From Nostoc sp. UHCC 0702 (lineage in GTDB: Bacteria; Cyanobacteriota; Cyanobacteriia; Cyanobacteriales; Nostocaceae): DNA of 64,000 nt. Positions 40,666-49,813 of this stretch are shown one piece after another. The first letter of the stretch is position 1. Every line of letters begins with the position of its first letter. The notes under the pieces were generated by a model that saw only the letters and a list, made by a program, of their open reading frames with translations, searched no databases and was not told the origin of the DNA. The stretch lies in assembly GCA_017164015.1 (NCBI GenBank), contig CP071065.1:7655501-7719500 (forward strand), given 5' to 3'. The translations under genes and the position numbers were made by a program.

Positions 40666-41718
40666 ATGGGTGTTACGTTAACGGCTCCTCATCTCCTGCG
40701 GGCTGCTCGTGGTGAAGTAGTAGATCGTCCCCCCGTGTGGATGATGCGACAAGCGGGACGATATATGAAAGCGTATCGAGACTTAAGGGAGAAGTATCCC
40801 TCATTTCGCGATCGCTCCGAAATTCCCGATGTAGCGATTGAAGTCTCCCTGCAACCTTGGAGAGCCTTCCAGCCTGACGGAGTGATTTTGTTTTCCGACA
40901 TTGTAACCCCATTGCCTGGTTTAGGCATTGACATGGACATTGCGGAAGGTAAAGGCCCAATCATTTACTCGCCCATTCGCACTCAAGAACAAGTTGATAA
41001 CCTGCATTCTTTAGATCCAGAAGCATCTCTACCATTTATTAAGACAATTTTGCAGGCGTTACGCCAAGAAGTTGGCGACAAATCAACGGTATTAGGCTTC
41101 GTGGGTGCGCCGTGGACGTTAGCGGCTTATGCGGTGGAAGGTAAAGGTTCTAAAACCTACTCCATCATCAAAAATATGGCATTCTCAGAACCAGCGATAT
41201 TACATCGGCTGTTGGCTAAATTAGCAGATGAAATCGCTGTTTATGTGCGCTACCAAATTGATTGTGGTGCCCAAGTTGTACAAATGTTCGATTCTTGGGC
41301 AGGACAATTAAGCCCCCAAGATTATGACATTTTTGCTCTGCCTTATCAGCAAAGGGTATTTCAGCAAGTTAAGCAAACTCATCCAGATACACCTTTGATT
41401 TTGCTGGTAAGTGGTAGTGCTGGCGTGTTAGAAAGAATGGCACAATCAGGTGCAGATGTCGTGACTGTCGATTGGACAGTGGATATGGCAGATGCACGAG
41501 CCAGATTAGGCAAGCATATCAAAGTACAGGGAAATCTTGACCCAGGAGTACTATTTGGTTCCAAACAGTTTATCCGCGATCGCATCCTTGATACAGTCCG
41601 CAAAGCGGGAAATTGGGGTCATATTCTCAATCTTGGACATGGTGTACTACCAGAAACTCCAGAAGAAAATGTTGCTTTCTTCTTTGAAACCGCTAAACAA
41701 CTGAATGCGCTTGTTTAG
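40666..41718 (+). CDS. hemE: uroporphyrinogen III decarboxylase
   Basis: A 350-residue cytoplasmic enzyme that decarboxylates the four acetate side chains of uroporphyrinogen III to give coproporphyrinogen III, for haem and chlorophyll. Signatures: RPPVWMMRQAGRYMKAYR (substrate-binding Arg), SDIVTPLPGLGIDMDIAEGKGP (catalytic Asp region), GFVGAPWTLAAYAVEG and GHILNLGHGVLPETPEENV. Normal length. The start ATG 40666 follows a short spacer after the repeat block, and no clear ribosome-binding site is seen. Its neighbours are unrelated. Confidence 0.97.
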   Translation: MGVTLTAPHLLRAARGEVVDRPPVWMMRQAGRYMKAYRDLREKYPSFRDRSEIPDVAIEVSLQPWRAFQPDGVILFSDIVTPLPGLGIDMDIAEGKGPIIYSPIRTQEQVDNLHSLDPEASLPFIKTILQALRQEVGDKSTVLGFVGAPWTLAAYAVEGKGSKTYSIIKNMAFSEPAILHRLLAKLADEIAVYVRYQIDCGAQVVQMFDSWAGQLSPQDYDIFALPYQQRVFQQVKQTHPDTPLILLVSGSAGVLERMAQSGADVVTVDWTVDMADARARLGKHIKVQGNLDPGVLFGSKQFIRDRILDTVRKAGNWGHILNLGHGVLPETPEENVAFFFETAKQLNALV

Positions 41719-41786
41719 TCAAATGTCAGTAGTCAGTGGCAGAACAACTGACAACTGACTACTGACAACTAACAACTAATATTTTT

Positions 41787-41969
41787 ATGAGAACTTTTAC
41801 CGCGATCGTCGAACGCGATTCTGATACAAATCTATATGTTGGCTACGTTCCTGGTTTTCCTGAAGCGCATTCTCAAGGTGAAACCTTAGATGAGTTACAT
41901 AAGAATTTACGTGAGGTAATTGAGATGTTGCTAGAAGATGAAAAACTAGCTTTTAGTACTAATTCGTAA
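41787..41969 (+). CDS. HicB-like antitoxin domain protein, no HicA partner seen
   Basis: A 60-residue protein with the HicB partial RNase H fold: MRTFTAIVERDSDTNLYVGYVPGFPEAHSQGETLDELHKNLREVIEMLLED. The VPGFPEAHSQGET(x)DE pattern is diagnostic. HicB normally sits beside a HicA toxin of about 60-80 residues; no such frame exists in the 60 bases upstream or 170 bases downstream. It lacks a C-terminal HTH or RHH domain, so it is likely a solitary HicB, as is common in cyanobacteria. Confidence 0.82.
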   Translation: MRTFTAIVERDSDTNLYVGYVPGFPEAHSQGETLDELHKNLREVIEMLLEDEKLAFSTNS

Positions 41970-42139
41970 ACAAAAAATTCAGCTGTTATTTGCTTTACGA
42001 TAAGACGAATCAACTAAGCTATAATAAACAACTTCTAATATAAATACTCAGTAGGGTGCGTTATGGCTTTAGCCTAACGCACCATATTATGCGGAACATT
42101 TAACTTTATTTTTAACTCTTAACTTTTAAAACAATTATT

Positions 42140-43105
42140 ATGAACCAAAAAAGAATTTTAGTGACCGGCGCAAGTGGCTGTATTGGTCACTATATTTCAG
42201 AAGCTTTAATTGAAAATACAAATCACGAATTATTTCTACTAGTTAGAAACCCCAATAAACTGCAAGTTAATATTCAAGCACGTCCAGGTATCACCGTCTT
42301 ACAAGGTGATATGCAAAAAATTAGCCAGTTTGCTGATTTGCTACCCACAATTGATATTGCAGTACTCACAGCAACGGCTTGGGGTGGTGAAGAAACCTTT
42401 GATGTGAATGTAGATAAAACAATAGAATTACTCAAGCTTTTAAATCCAGAACGCTGCGAACAAGTAATCTATTTTTCTACAGCTAGTGTTTTAGGACGTG
42501 ACAATCAACCACTCAAAGAAGCAGGGGAAATTGGTACAGATTATATCCGTTCCAAATATGAATGCTTACATCAAAAATCTCAATTAGCAATAGCATCTAA
42601 AATCACTACTGTTTTTCCGACTTTAGTTTTGGGCGGTGATGCCAAAAAACCTTATTCTCATCTCACATCTGGTATTCCAGAAGTGACAAAATATATTGAC
42701 TTGATTCGCTTTTTGCAGGTTGATGGCAGTTTTCACTTTATCCACGGGCGAGACATTGCTACTGTAGTGCAATACTTAATTGATCATCCATCCAAAGAGA
42801 ATGCATCACGTTTCTTGGTTTTAGGTCAAAAAGAATTAACTGCCAATCAAGCAGTAGAACAAGTTTGTGATTATTTGAATAAAAAGATTTACTTTCGTAT
42901 TCCTTTGTCTTTAGCATTAGCTAATTTAATTATTGTTGTTTTCCGGATTCAAATGGCCGCTTGGGATAGATTCTGCATGAACTATCGGCATTTTACATAC
43001 AACAATGTGATTAATCCTGATAGTTTTGGCTTGCCAAATTATTGTGTCACCATGAGTGATGTTTTGAAAATTAGCGGTGTCAAAGCTAGAACACCAATTC
43101 AGTAA
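42140..43105 (+). CDS. NAD(P)-dependent epimerase/dehydratase (extended SDR)
   Basis: A 321-residue Rossmann-fold protein. The nucleotide-binding motif TGASGCIG is at residues 9-16, the usual Asp region of the core is VLQGDMQ, and the active-site YxxxK is IRSKYECLHQK-adjacent (DYIRSKYE), preceded by the Ser in YFSTASVLG. A hydrophobic stretch near residue 265 (LSLALANLIIVVFRI) may associate with the membrane. The substrate is unknown; this subgroup includes sugar-nucleotide and flavonoid-type reductases. It is a single gene, with a GGTGCGTTA hairpin upstream and a GTAGGAGCGGGG repeat downstream. Confidence 0.85.
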   Translation: MNQKRILVTGASGCIGHYISEALIENTNHELFLLVRNPNKLQVNIQARPGITVLQGDMQKISQFADLLPTIDIAVLTATAWGGEETFDVNVDKTIELLKLLNPERCEQVIYFSTASVLGRDNQPLKEAGEIGTDYIRSKYECLHQKSQLAIASKITTVFPTLVLGGDAKKPYSHLTSGIPEVTKYIDLIRFLQVDGSFHFIHGRDIATVVQYLIDHPSKENASRFLVLGQKELTANQAVEQVCDYLNKKIYFRIPLSLALANLIIVVFRIQMAAWDRFCMNYRHFTYNNVINPDSFGLPNYCVTMSDVLKISGVKARTPIQ

Positions 43106-43364
43106 TCCTGGAAGAACCTCCCTACCCCTCTCCTCGTAGGAGCGGGGAGTTTAGCTCCCCTTCCCTTCAAGGGAAGGAGGCTGGGGGGTTAGATTTTTGA
43201 TTACTGAATCGATGGATGCTTTAGGGCTAATACCGATTCCAAAAATATTTGCAACACATGAATCGGCTGTAGTAACTTTTGTAGGGTGCGTTAGGACTAT
43301 CGTCCATAACGCACCGCAAATCTCTGGCGGTGTTGATGCTAAGGCGATAACGCACCCTACTGGG
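43106..43364. repeat. dispersed hairpins between converging genes
   Basis: A CTCCTCGTAGGAGCGGGG / CCCCTTCCCTTCAAGGGAAGG block (about 43115-43192) and a GGTGCGTTA...TAACGCACC hairpin pair (43281-43362). They may act as bidirectional terminators. No gene. Confidence 0.6.
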
Positions 43365-43901
43365 CTAACTTTGATTTTTCCATTCTTTATAAGCTATTAG
43401 CCAGTTTAAGGATTGTTTAGGGCCTAGTTGTTTTTGTATATCCTCTGCTGACTTATAAGGACGTTTAGATTCTATTTTTTTAGCATATTTTTCTCCTATT
43501 CCACGGACTTTTGTAAGAGGAGATTTGGGATTATTCAAAAAATCTACAAAATTTGTGACATCTTCTGAATCAATTACTTTTTCGTTTAATTTTGCTTGTA
43601 AAGCAAATTGTTCAAGAAGCTTTTCGACTTCTTGTTTTTTATCAGCTATAAGAAATACCCATATTTGTTCTAAACCACTTTTTATAGCTGATTCATATAT
43701 TGCTAAACCTGTCACTAGAAAAAATTTATCTTCTTCATCAGATAAAGAAACAATTGGAAGTACTAGATTATATTTTAAATCTTTTAAACTCTGACTAACT
43801 TTAGATAATTCTTTTTTGTCCAAATTATGTAATTTAACATTTGGTAATTTTATTTGGCTTAAAAAAATTTTCCCAGGGCCAGTCTCAAGACTTTTATACA
43901 T
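43365..43901 (-). CDS. ParB-like domain with C-terminal helix-hairpin-helix
   Basis: A 178-residue protein. The N-terminal part (FLSQIKLPNVKLHNLDKKELSKVSQSLKDLKYNLVLPIVSLSDEEDKFFLVTGLAIYESAIKSGLEQIWVFLI) resembles the ParB/Spo0J nuclease-like fold without its usual GERR box. The C-terminal LTKVRGIGEKYAKKIESKRPYKSAEDIQKQL is a ComEA-type helix-hairpin-helix, a non-specific DNA-binding element. It follows the ParA gene by three bases on the same strand, so it is the likely partner. It lacks the central ParB HTH, so it would not bind parS in the ordinary way. Confidence 0.65.
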   Translation of the reverse strand: MYKSLETGPGKIFLSQIKLPNVKLHNLDKKELSKVSQSLKDLKYNLVLPIVSLSDEEDKFFLVTGLAIYESAIKSGLEQIWVFLIADKKQEVEKLLEQFALQAKLNEKVIDSEDVTNFVDFLNNPKSPLTKVRGIGEKYAKKIESKRPYKSAEDIQKQLGPKQSLNWLIAYKEWKNQS

Positions 43902-43904
43902 TTT

Positions 43905-44873
43905 TTAATTTCCCCTCCTACTTTCATCCAGATCAATTCTATTAATAATCTCTTCTGTTAACTGTGATAATTGTTCAACAGCCTCCTTTTCACTACTCGT
44001 TCTCTTAGACTCAGATTTTTGTTCCACAAAAACTCGCAAAGGTAACCTTTTTTCTGAGGCATCAGGAAAGCTCTTTGTTCTTTTAATTTCTGGCAATAAT
44101 TTTGTGCCTAATTGTGCTCTTTCTAGTAGCTGTTTAGCAAAATTGTTAATCTTTATTTTACTAGCAGATGCTTTACTTTTCCCGCGTGATGGCTCTGTCA
44201 TCATAGGTACGATACCTAGAACTCTGGCTTGCTGCCCCTCCATTTCTTCATGAACGCCTCTCTCAATTTCTCTAATTACAGAGCTAACACCATACACTGA
44301 AAAATATTCTAATTGAGTAGGTATAATCAAGTAACGAGCAGCATATAAACCATTTAGTGTAGCTGGAGTAATATTCGGAGATGTATCCAATATCACATAA
44401 TCATATTCGTTATCAAACTTTTTTAACGCTTTTTTTAGAAGCATTGCAACATTTCCCATTCTGCCAACACGAGAAGTTAATCTGTCTACTTCTTCTGTAG
44501 TTCTATAGCTACTAGGAATAACATCTATCCTAACATTAGAAGCAGAAGAATTTAAATATTTATTAAATGGTGATATATTTTGTATGTAATCTTGATATTT
44601 AAAATTTTGAGAATATATATCAGCACTCAGAAAATCTATAATTTCTTTTCTATTTTTAAACTCTTCTAATATTTTATTAAATTCGTCTAATCTTTTAGCC
44701 TTATCAAGCTCGTCGGCTTTATTCACTCCTAAATATAAACTACTATTTCCTTGATCATCTAAGTCTATTATAAGAACTTTATTTCCTAACCTAGCTATTT
44801 CGTAGGCAAGGTTGACTGATAGAGTTGTTTTACCCACTCCACCTTTAGATGTGTGAATTGCAATGGTACGCAT
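43905..44873 (-). CDS. ParA-family ATPase
   Basis: A 322-residue deviant Walker A ATPase: MRTIAIHTSKGGVGKTTLSVNLAYEIARLG with both signature Lys, LIIDLDDQGNSSLYLG, and YVILDTSPNITPATLNGLYAARYLIIPTQLEYFSVYG. It works as a dimer that binds DNA non-specifically and positions a cargo. No N-terminal HTH, so it is a type Ib-like or orphan ParA. It is AT-rich compared with the genes around it. The partner is the ParB-like/HhH protein downstream. It lies in a minus-strand group with two large STAND/P-loop ATPases. Confidence 0.9.
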   Translation of the reverse strand: MRTIAIHTSKGGVGKTTLSVNLAYEIARLGNKVLIIDLDDQGNSSLYLGVNKADELDKAKRLDEFNKILEEFKNRKEIIDFLSADIYSQNFKYQDYIQNISPFNKYLNSSASNVRIDVIPSSYRTTEEVDRLTSRVGRMGNVAMLLKKALKKFDNEYDYVILDTSPNITPATLNGLYAARYLIIPTQLEYFSVYGVSSVIREIERGVHEEMEGQQARVLGIVPMMTEPSRGKSKASASKIKINNFAKQLLERAQLGTKLLPEIKRTKSFPDASEKRLPLRVFVEQKSESKRTSSEKEAVEQLSQLTEEIINRIDLDESRRGN

Positions 44874-44997
44874 TTAGGTATTAAATATTTAAATTTTGAT
44901 TGTTTTTTAGCTTTTTTAGTTATAAATATGTAATATTTATATTATCATAAGTCATTCATGCTAATCAAGTCAAGATTATATACGATTTCCATAGATA

Positions 44998-47922
44998 TTA
45001 TTTAAAATCAATAATTTTTTGTATAAAATTTTTACCAATTTTTAATATTTGACCTTCCCAATCAAATACTTCAATATCATAAAATACACTCGAACCTTCA
45101 GGTTTGACACTAACAAAATAAGGTTGTACTGTTTTGGTTGCAACACCATTGATATACTGTTTTTGTCCAATAGGCTTTGCTTTGATCTCGCGTAGTATAC
45201 GAATCGGCACAAATGTTTTTTCTTGTGTGAGCTGAATAAAACCTTTTACTAAAACTACCTTGCTAGAAGGAATATCACAAGCTTTTATCTCAATAGTAAT
45301 ACTATTAGTATACTTTACTAATGAAATAAAAAGATTTTTAATTGTATTTTGATTACGAATAAACTTTATCAAATAATCATGAATAAGTTGATAACGATTA
45401 CTTGGCCTTTCAGGAATGAAAAATATTAATCCTGAACCTACTAAAATTTTTAAAACAAAATCTACTTTTTCTGCTGGCTCATCACACATCGATACTAAAT
45501 CATCTTTAGTTTTCAAGGGCCTAGTACTATTTTCATCAGTTAATAAATATAATATTTTCCAGGCAGTATCTCTATTTTTATATCCACAATCTGCAATCAC
45601 TGCTTCAAGTGATTTCTCAACTAATTTTAGTTTAGGATTCTCACCAAGGTTTGTGTACTTTGTTAAAGTAGTAATTTTATCTGCTTGTAGTTGCATACCG
45701 ACAATTTGCAACTCAATGGGGCGGACTTCACCCAAATCACCCGCTAAATCCTGCACTAACTCATCAATCAGTGCAGGTTCTAGATAAAATTGAGAACGTG
45801 CTGTTAAACTCTGTACAACTGCCTTAGCATCGGCTGGCGAAAAGTTACCTAAATAATAGCGAATATTTTTATCAAGAATATTATTATTAATTACACTCAA
45901 ATCAAACAAACGGTCTAATTCTAATAAATAATGTAAATAATCTTCTCGCAAAGACAAAATTACTTTCACAAAAGAAATATCTAGACAGATTCGCAAAAAC
46001 TCATAAAAAGCTCGCCTTTGGCTTTGGTCTGGATAAACAAAGAAAAACTCTTCAAACTGATCAAAGATTAAAACTGTCAAAAAGTTTCTGTCGGCATTTT
46101 TCCGCAATTGTTCTAAAATAGCTGCTGAAGAATCAAGATTAACAGCTAATTGATTACCTCTAACTTCCTCAAAAGCTTTAGTTAAACTCTGCCCTAACAT
46201 TCCTACCCAATCTGTATAAACTCGCAACAAAATAGGTAAAGCATCTCGCTCACCAATCGCTTGTTGTTGCAGCGCCGGAATTAACCCACCTTGTAAAATT
46301 GAACTTTTCCCCACTCCTGACTGACCATGAATCACAGTCAATTTATGTTCAGTGCCGCCAATTCTTTCTCGCAACCGTTTAACATCTTGTCCTCGACCAG
46401 AAGCAGCAATTTCTTCAGCAATGGTTTGAGGGTTTTCAGCTTGCAACTGTGCAGAATTAATTGCCTGTCGCTGCGGGTTAAGATAAGATGCACCAACAAA
46501 AGCACGGAAACCATATTGCTGTTCTATTTGTAGTTGCTCTTGCTTAATCTTAAAAGCTTTGAGATATTCACCTTGCTCAAAGTAAAGTAAGCGTAATCTC
46601 TCTAATATAGATATATATAATTGTGGGTTGTACTGATGATTGCTTTCGTTTTTTGCAGCTTCTAAATTATTAATTGCTGCTGGAATTTCACCTAAACCCT
46701 GTTGTGATTTGGCTAAAATAAACTGATACAGCGTTTTGTAAGTAGATGAGGTATACCCCTCCCCAACCCTCCCCTTGGTAAGGGGAAGGTGCGCGATAGC
46801 GCGGGTGGGGTATTTCTGTACCTCATTAGGTATTTCAGCTAATATTTGTAATGCTTGTTCTGCGAGTTGTTTAGCATCATGCCATCGTGACTCATGTAAG
46901 GCTATCTCTGCCACAAAACCATAATCTTGAGCCAATTGCAAAGACGAGCCATAATTTTGATGTAGCGGCAGAGATTTGTCAATCAATCTTTGTAACTCTG
47001 ACCATGCTTGTAAACATTGGAGTACTTCACCCAATTTGGTAATATGTTTTGCAACTAAATCTGAGCGTTGTGCTTGCTCAAAAAGATTAATAGCTTGCTG
47101 TAGATAACCTTTTGACTCTTGGCAATAATGTTGATTTTCTATCTGATTTTTTTCAGCTTGGCGATGATAAACTAAAGCAATATTAACGAGTAAAATACCT
47201 TGTCGTTCTAAAAAATTACTTTGCTGCCAAAAAGCTAAACTGATTTGATAATGTTCTAAAGCAGCATCTATTTTATCATGTAAATAATCATTCAAACCCA
47301 GCACAAATTCTAAACTTGCTTGCAGTGTTGGTTCTAATACTTCTCCCCGGCTTTGCAAATCCTGACGAGCAGTTTTTAGTTCCTGGCATATTTGGGGATT
47401 AGGTGTTACATCACCAGCAAAGATTTCATCAGTTTTTTGCTGGAAAAAGTTGACTAACTCATCTGTAGGGTTTTCAAATTCAATGATAGTTGCCCAATTC
47501 TCTAAATCAGTTGCTAAACGAATAAATTTTTGCACAACTGAATCATTAACCCACAACAATATGGGAAACGGAAAGTTCTTTCTAAATTCCTCTCGTACTT
47601 GGTTAGCTGAAGTCAAAACTGGATCAATATTTTTAACTGACTCTAAACCAAAAACCATCAATGCAGGTGGCTGTTCATCTCCCAGTTGTTCGCCTATATT
47701 TGTGTAAAGCGTTTTCACTGATGCAGGTAAAGTGATTTCGCGTATGTGTACAGGAGAGATTTGGTGCAACCGTTCCACCATACGCTGGCGTAAATCAGCA
47801 TAGTTACAACGCAATAAAATCAGCGAAAATTCTCCTTGAGAAAGGGTGATTGTTCGCACGAGAGTTTGCAATGAGCGCTCATTATTAGGTGCTAAATTTT
47901 CTGGCTCTTGCTGATTACTCAT
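44998..47922 (-). CDS. STAND-type ATPase with TPR-like region and an atypical C-terminus
   Basis: A 974-residue protein. Residues 1-180 are an effector-like domain of the type found before cyanobacterial STAND modules (SLILLRCNYADLRQRMVERLHQISPVHIREITLP). TPR-like helices occupy about 190-460. An nSTAND NTPase follows with Walker A HGQSGVGKSSIL (about 536) and Walker B TVLIFDQFEEFF, then a winged-helix-like part. Where WD40 or pentapeptide repeats would usually follow, there is a unique 130-residue beta-rich ending (KACDIPSSKVVLVKGFIQL...FDWEGQILKIGKNFIQKI). A dispersed repeat is translated in frame at about residues 374-393 (LPLTKGRVGEGY). It lies downstream of another P-loop ATPase on the same strand. 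Confidence 0.82.
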   Translation of the reverse strand: MSNQQEPENLAPNNERSLQTLVRTITLSQGEFSLILLRCNYADLRQRMVERLHQISPVHIREITLPASVKTLYTNIGEQLGDEQPPALMVFGLESVKNIDPVLTSANQVREEFRKNFPFPILLWVNDSVVQKFIRLATDLENWATIIEFENPTDELVNFFQQKTDEIFAGDVTPNPQICQELKTARQDLQSRGEVLEPTLQASLEFVLGLNDYLHDKIDAALEHYQISLAFWQQSNFLERQGILLVNIALVYHRQAEKNQIENQHYCQESKGYLQQAINLFEQAQRSDLVAKHITKLGEVLQCLQAWSELQRLIDKSLPLHQNYGSSLQLAQDYGFVAEIALHESRWHDAKQLAEQALQILAEIPNEVQKYPTRAIAHLPLTKGRVGEGYTSSTYKTLYQFILAKSQQGLGEIPAAINNLEAAKNESNHQYNPQLYISILERLRLLYFEQGEYLKAFKIKQEQLQIEQQYGFRAFVGASYLNPQRQAINSAQLQAENPQTIAEEIAASGRGQDVKRLRERIGGTEHKLTVIHGQSGVGKSSILQGGLIPALQQQAIGERDALPILLRVYTDWVGMLGQSLTKAFEEVRGNQLAVNLDSSAAILEQLRKNADRNFLTVLIFDQFEEFFFVYPDQSQRRAFYEFLRICLDISFVKVILSLREDYLHYLLELDRLFDLSVINNNILDKNIRYYLGNFSPADAKAVVQSLTARSQFYLEPALIDELVQDLAGDLGEVRPIELQIVGMQLQADKITTLTKYTNLGENPKLKLVEKSLEAVIADCGYKNRDTAWKILYLLTDENSTRPLKTKDDLVSMCDEPAEKVDFVLKILVGSGLIFFIPERPSNRYQLIHDYLIKFIRNQNTIKNLFISLVKYTNSITIEIKACDIPSSKVVLVKGFIQLTQEKTFVPIRILREIKAKPIGQKQYINGVATKTVQPYFVSVKPEGSSVFYDIEVFDWEGQILKIGKNFIQKIIDFK

Positions 47923-47936
47923 AACATAAATAATTT

Positions 47937-48061
47937 AGGGACTGACAAATAAAAAAAACATACAATTTTTCTTGTGGGGTGGACATCTTGTCCGCCCCTA
48001 GCCTTGGGCGGGCGAGACGCCCACCCCACAAGATTGGATAATTTATTTCTTGATAATCCCT
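47937..48061. mobile_element. MITE-like hairpin element, family 3
   Basis: 125 bp with imperfect terminal inverted repeats AGGGACTGACAAATAAA / TTTATTTCTTGATAATCCCT. The core is a GTGGGGTGGACATCTTGTCC...GACGCCCACCCCAC hairpin. Related copies are at 21549 and 63261. It lies between the two ATPase genes, followed by a GTAGGGGCGTACAGCTGTACACCCCTAC hairpin (about 48109-48136). Confidence 0.65.
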
Positions 48062-48142
48062 TAGCTGTTCCCACAATTGGTGATAGGGTTACAGCAATTG
48101 GTGACACGGTAGGGGCGTACAGCTGTACACCCCTACGACAAT

Positions 48143-49450
48143 TCATAACCTAAATTCCCTGGCTTCGGCTAAAATCGGATTGATATCAAACCAAGAACCA
48201 TCTTCATCACGGTATTCAAATACAAACATACTGCGAAGCAAAAGTTCGTATTTTTCATGACCTCTTAAGCTTTTGTCTTGCGCTACTTCACGCAATACTT
48301 CCCATTCATCAGCTGTAATTGCTAAAGTTAACTCGTTACGGCGTTGTTTAATCACTCTATTTACACACTCTTGCGACAAGGGTGGGTCTTCTTGCTGAAG
48401 ACAGCGAAATAATAACATCAGCAAATTTCGTAAATGACCGCCGCTAACTAAGCACAGCCTTTCTAAAGTATTAGGACTATCAAAAACTTGGGTAATTAAA
48501 TGCTGGCTTTGTTCCCAACTGACACCAGGAAAAGCCCTGACCATAACCATTTGTTGCAGTAGTGTAATTCCTGGGGAAAATTGCGAACCATCCTGTAGTT
48601 GCACAGGAACCATTGGCAAAACTTTGGGGTCTACGCCAAAGCGATTTGTTAACCGGCCTAAAGCATTGGAAAAAATTAACACTAGGGGAATAGTATAAAC
48701 AACATGACAATTTAGTTGATTTAACTGTTCGCCGCGTTCTACAAACAGATATTCTGGTTGATAATAACCTGAAGGTTTCAAAGAATTATCAACTCGGTCA
48801 AGATTATCGACAATTACCACCAGTCCTTTTTTACCTTGCTGCTTGAGTCTTTCTCTAGCAGGTTTGAGCAATTCTTTGTTTATTGATTCTAAAATGCCAT
48901 TGGTGCGCGGTTCTAAATATTGCCGCAACTGACCGCGAAGTTTGGGGCTATCTTTAGTTTTGGCAGTGATTTTGGCAATACCCACAGACAATTCGGCCTC
49001 AACGCCAATGTCTAAGGGTGTTTGCAAAAATTCCGAAATTTCATGAAACAGTTTTTTAAAGTATCCTGGTTTCAGGTTAATTTTGATTGCTTCCAGACTT
49101 TGACTGACTTCACGAGCCACTGCCAGTAAAATATCTGTAATATCAATATCTGCCATATCCAGGCTTTGGCTAGACTCAAAATAAACTACATGAAATTCCT
49201 GCTGTTCTAACTCTGCTTTTAACCGCAGTAATTCAGTAGACTTGCCACAGCCGATATGTCCGGTAAATAATTGACAGGTAGGTTCTTGTGGTGAAAGCCT
49301 GGTGATAGTCCGCCCAAGTTCCTCAATAATCCTGGCACCACGCACTTTGGAAAAATCAATATAATATTGCCTATCTTCCGGTTTGCTGACAACCAGAGTC
49401 TTGGCTGGGTTGCAAGCCTGAAAAAACCTGACTAAATCTAGTTTCATCAC
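48143..49450 (-). CDS. P-loop ATPase of AAA/STAND type
   Basis: A 435-residue protein. N-terminal PEDRQYYIDFSKVRGARIIEELGRTI, then Walker A TGHIGCGKST (residues 63-72), Walker B KKGLVVIVDNLDRV (about 216), a sensor-like HVVYTIPL, and a helical C-terminal part with SGGHLRNLLMLLFRC. The arrangement is like AAA_16 ATPases or KAP-like NTPases, with no membrane segments. It is the first gene of the minus-strand group that continues with the STAND-TPR ATPase; 220 bases with a MITE separate them. Function unknown; the pairing suggests a signalling or defence role. Confidence 0.8.
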   Translation of the reverse strand: MMKLDLVRFFQACNPAKTLVVSKPEDRQYYIDFSKVRGARIIEELGRTITRLSPQEPTCQLFTGHIGCGKSTELLRLKAELEQQEFHVVYFESSQSLDMADIDITDILLAVAREVSQSLEAIKINLKPGYFKKLFHEISEFLQTPLDIGVEAELSVGIAKITAKTKDSPKLRGQLRQYLEPRTNGILESINKELLKPARERLKQQGKKGLVVIVDNLDRVDNSLKPSGYYQPEYLFVERGEQLNQLNCHVVYTIPLVLIFSNALGRLTNRFGVDPKVLPMVPVQLQDGSQFSPGITLLQQMVMVRAFPGVSWEQSQHLITQVFDSPNTLERLCLVSGGHLRNLLMLLFRCLQQEDPPLSQECVNRVIKQRRNELTLAITADEWEVLREVAQDKSLRGHEKYELLLRSMFVFEYRDEDGSWFDINPILAEAREFRL

Positions 49451-49811
49451 AAATCACCCGATATCAGCTTGGCACTCTTGCCCATCTCAGTGATTATACA
49501 GATGATAAAACTACTGTTTCGGAAAAAGCCTCTTCAGATTGAGTAATTATCGCTCTTTCATCACTCTCTCCAGATAAAAACATATAATCCTTGCTACACA
49601 AGACTTTTAGCCAAAAGGTATGATTTTTTTCATAATGTTAGAAAATAAAGCTTCAAACCTAATTGCTGACTCAGGTTTAAAAGTTGCCAGAAATTTTTCT
49701 TTCCCCAGAGTGACGGAAGAGCGTTATAAGCTGTTCCACATTTAACTTGCATATATTGGGCGGGCGAGACGCCCACCCCACAACAAATGTACAATTTCAG
49801 ATTATGCAAAC
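49451..49811. other. gap between P-loop ATPase and IS630 element
   Basis: About 360 bases, with a GGGCGGGCGAGACGCCCACCCC fragment of family 3 (about 49757-49780). The rest shows nothing I can name; the promoter of the ATPase operon should lie at 49451-49560. Confidence 0.45.
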
Positions 49812-49813
49812 TA

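Noticed and set aside
41970..42139. Possible HicA toxin next to the HicB-like gene
   Set aside because: No frame of sufficient length with a HicA GSHH-type motif on either strand.
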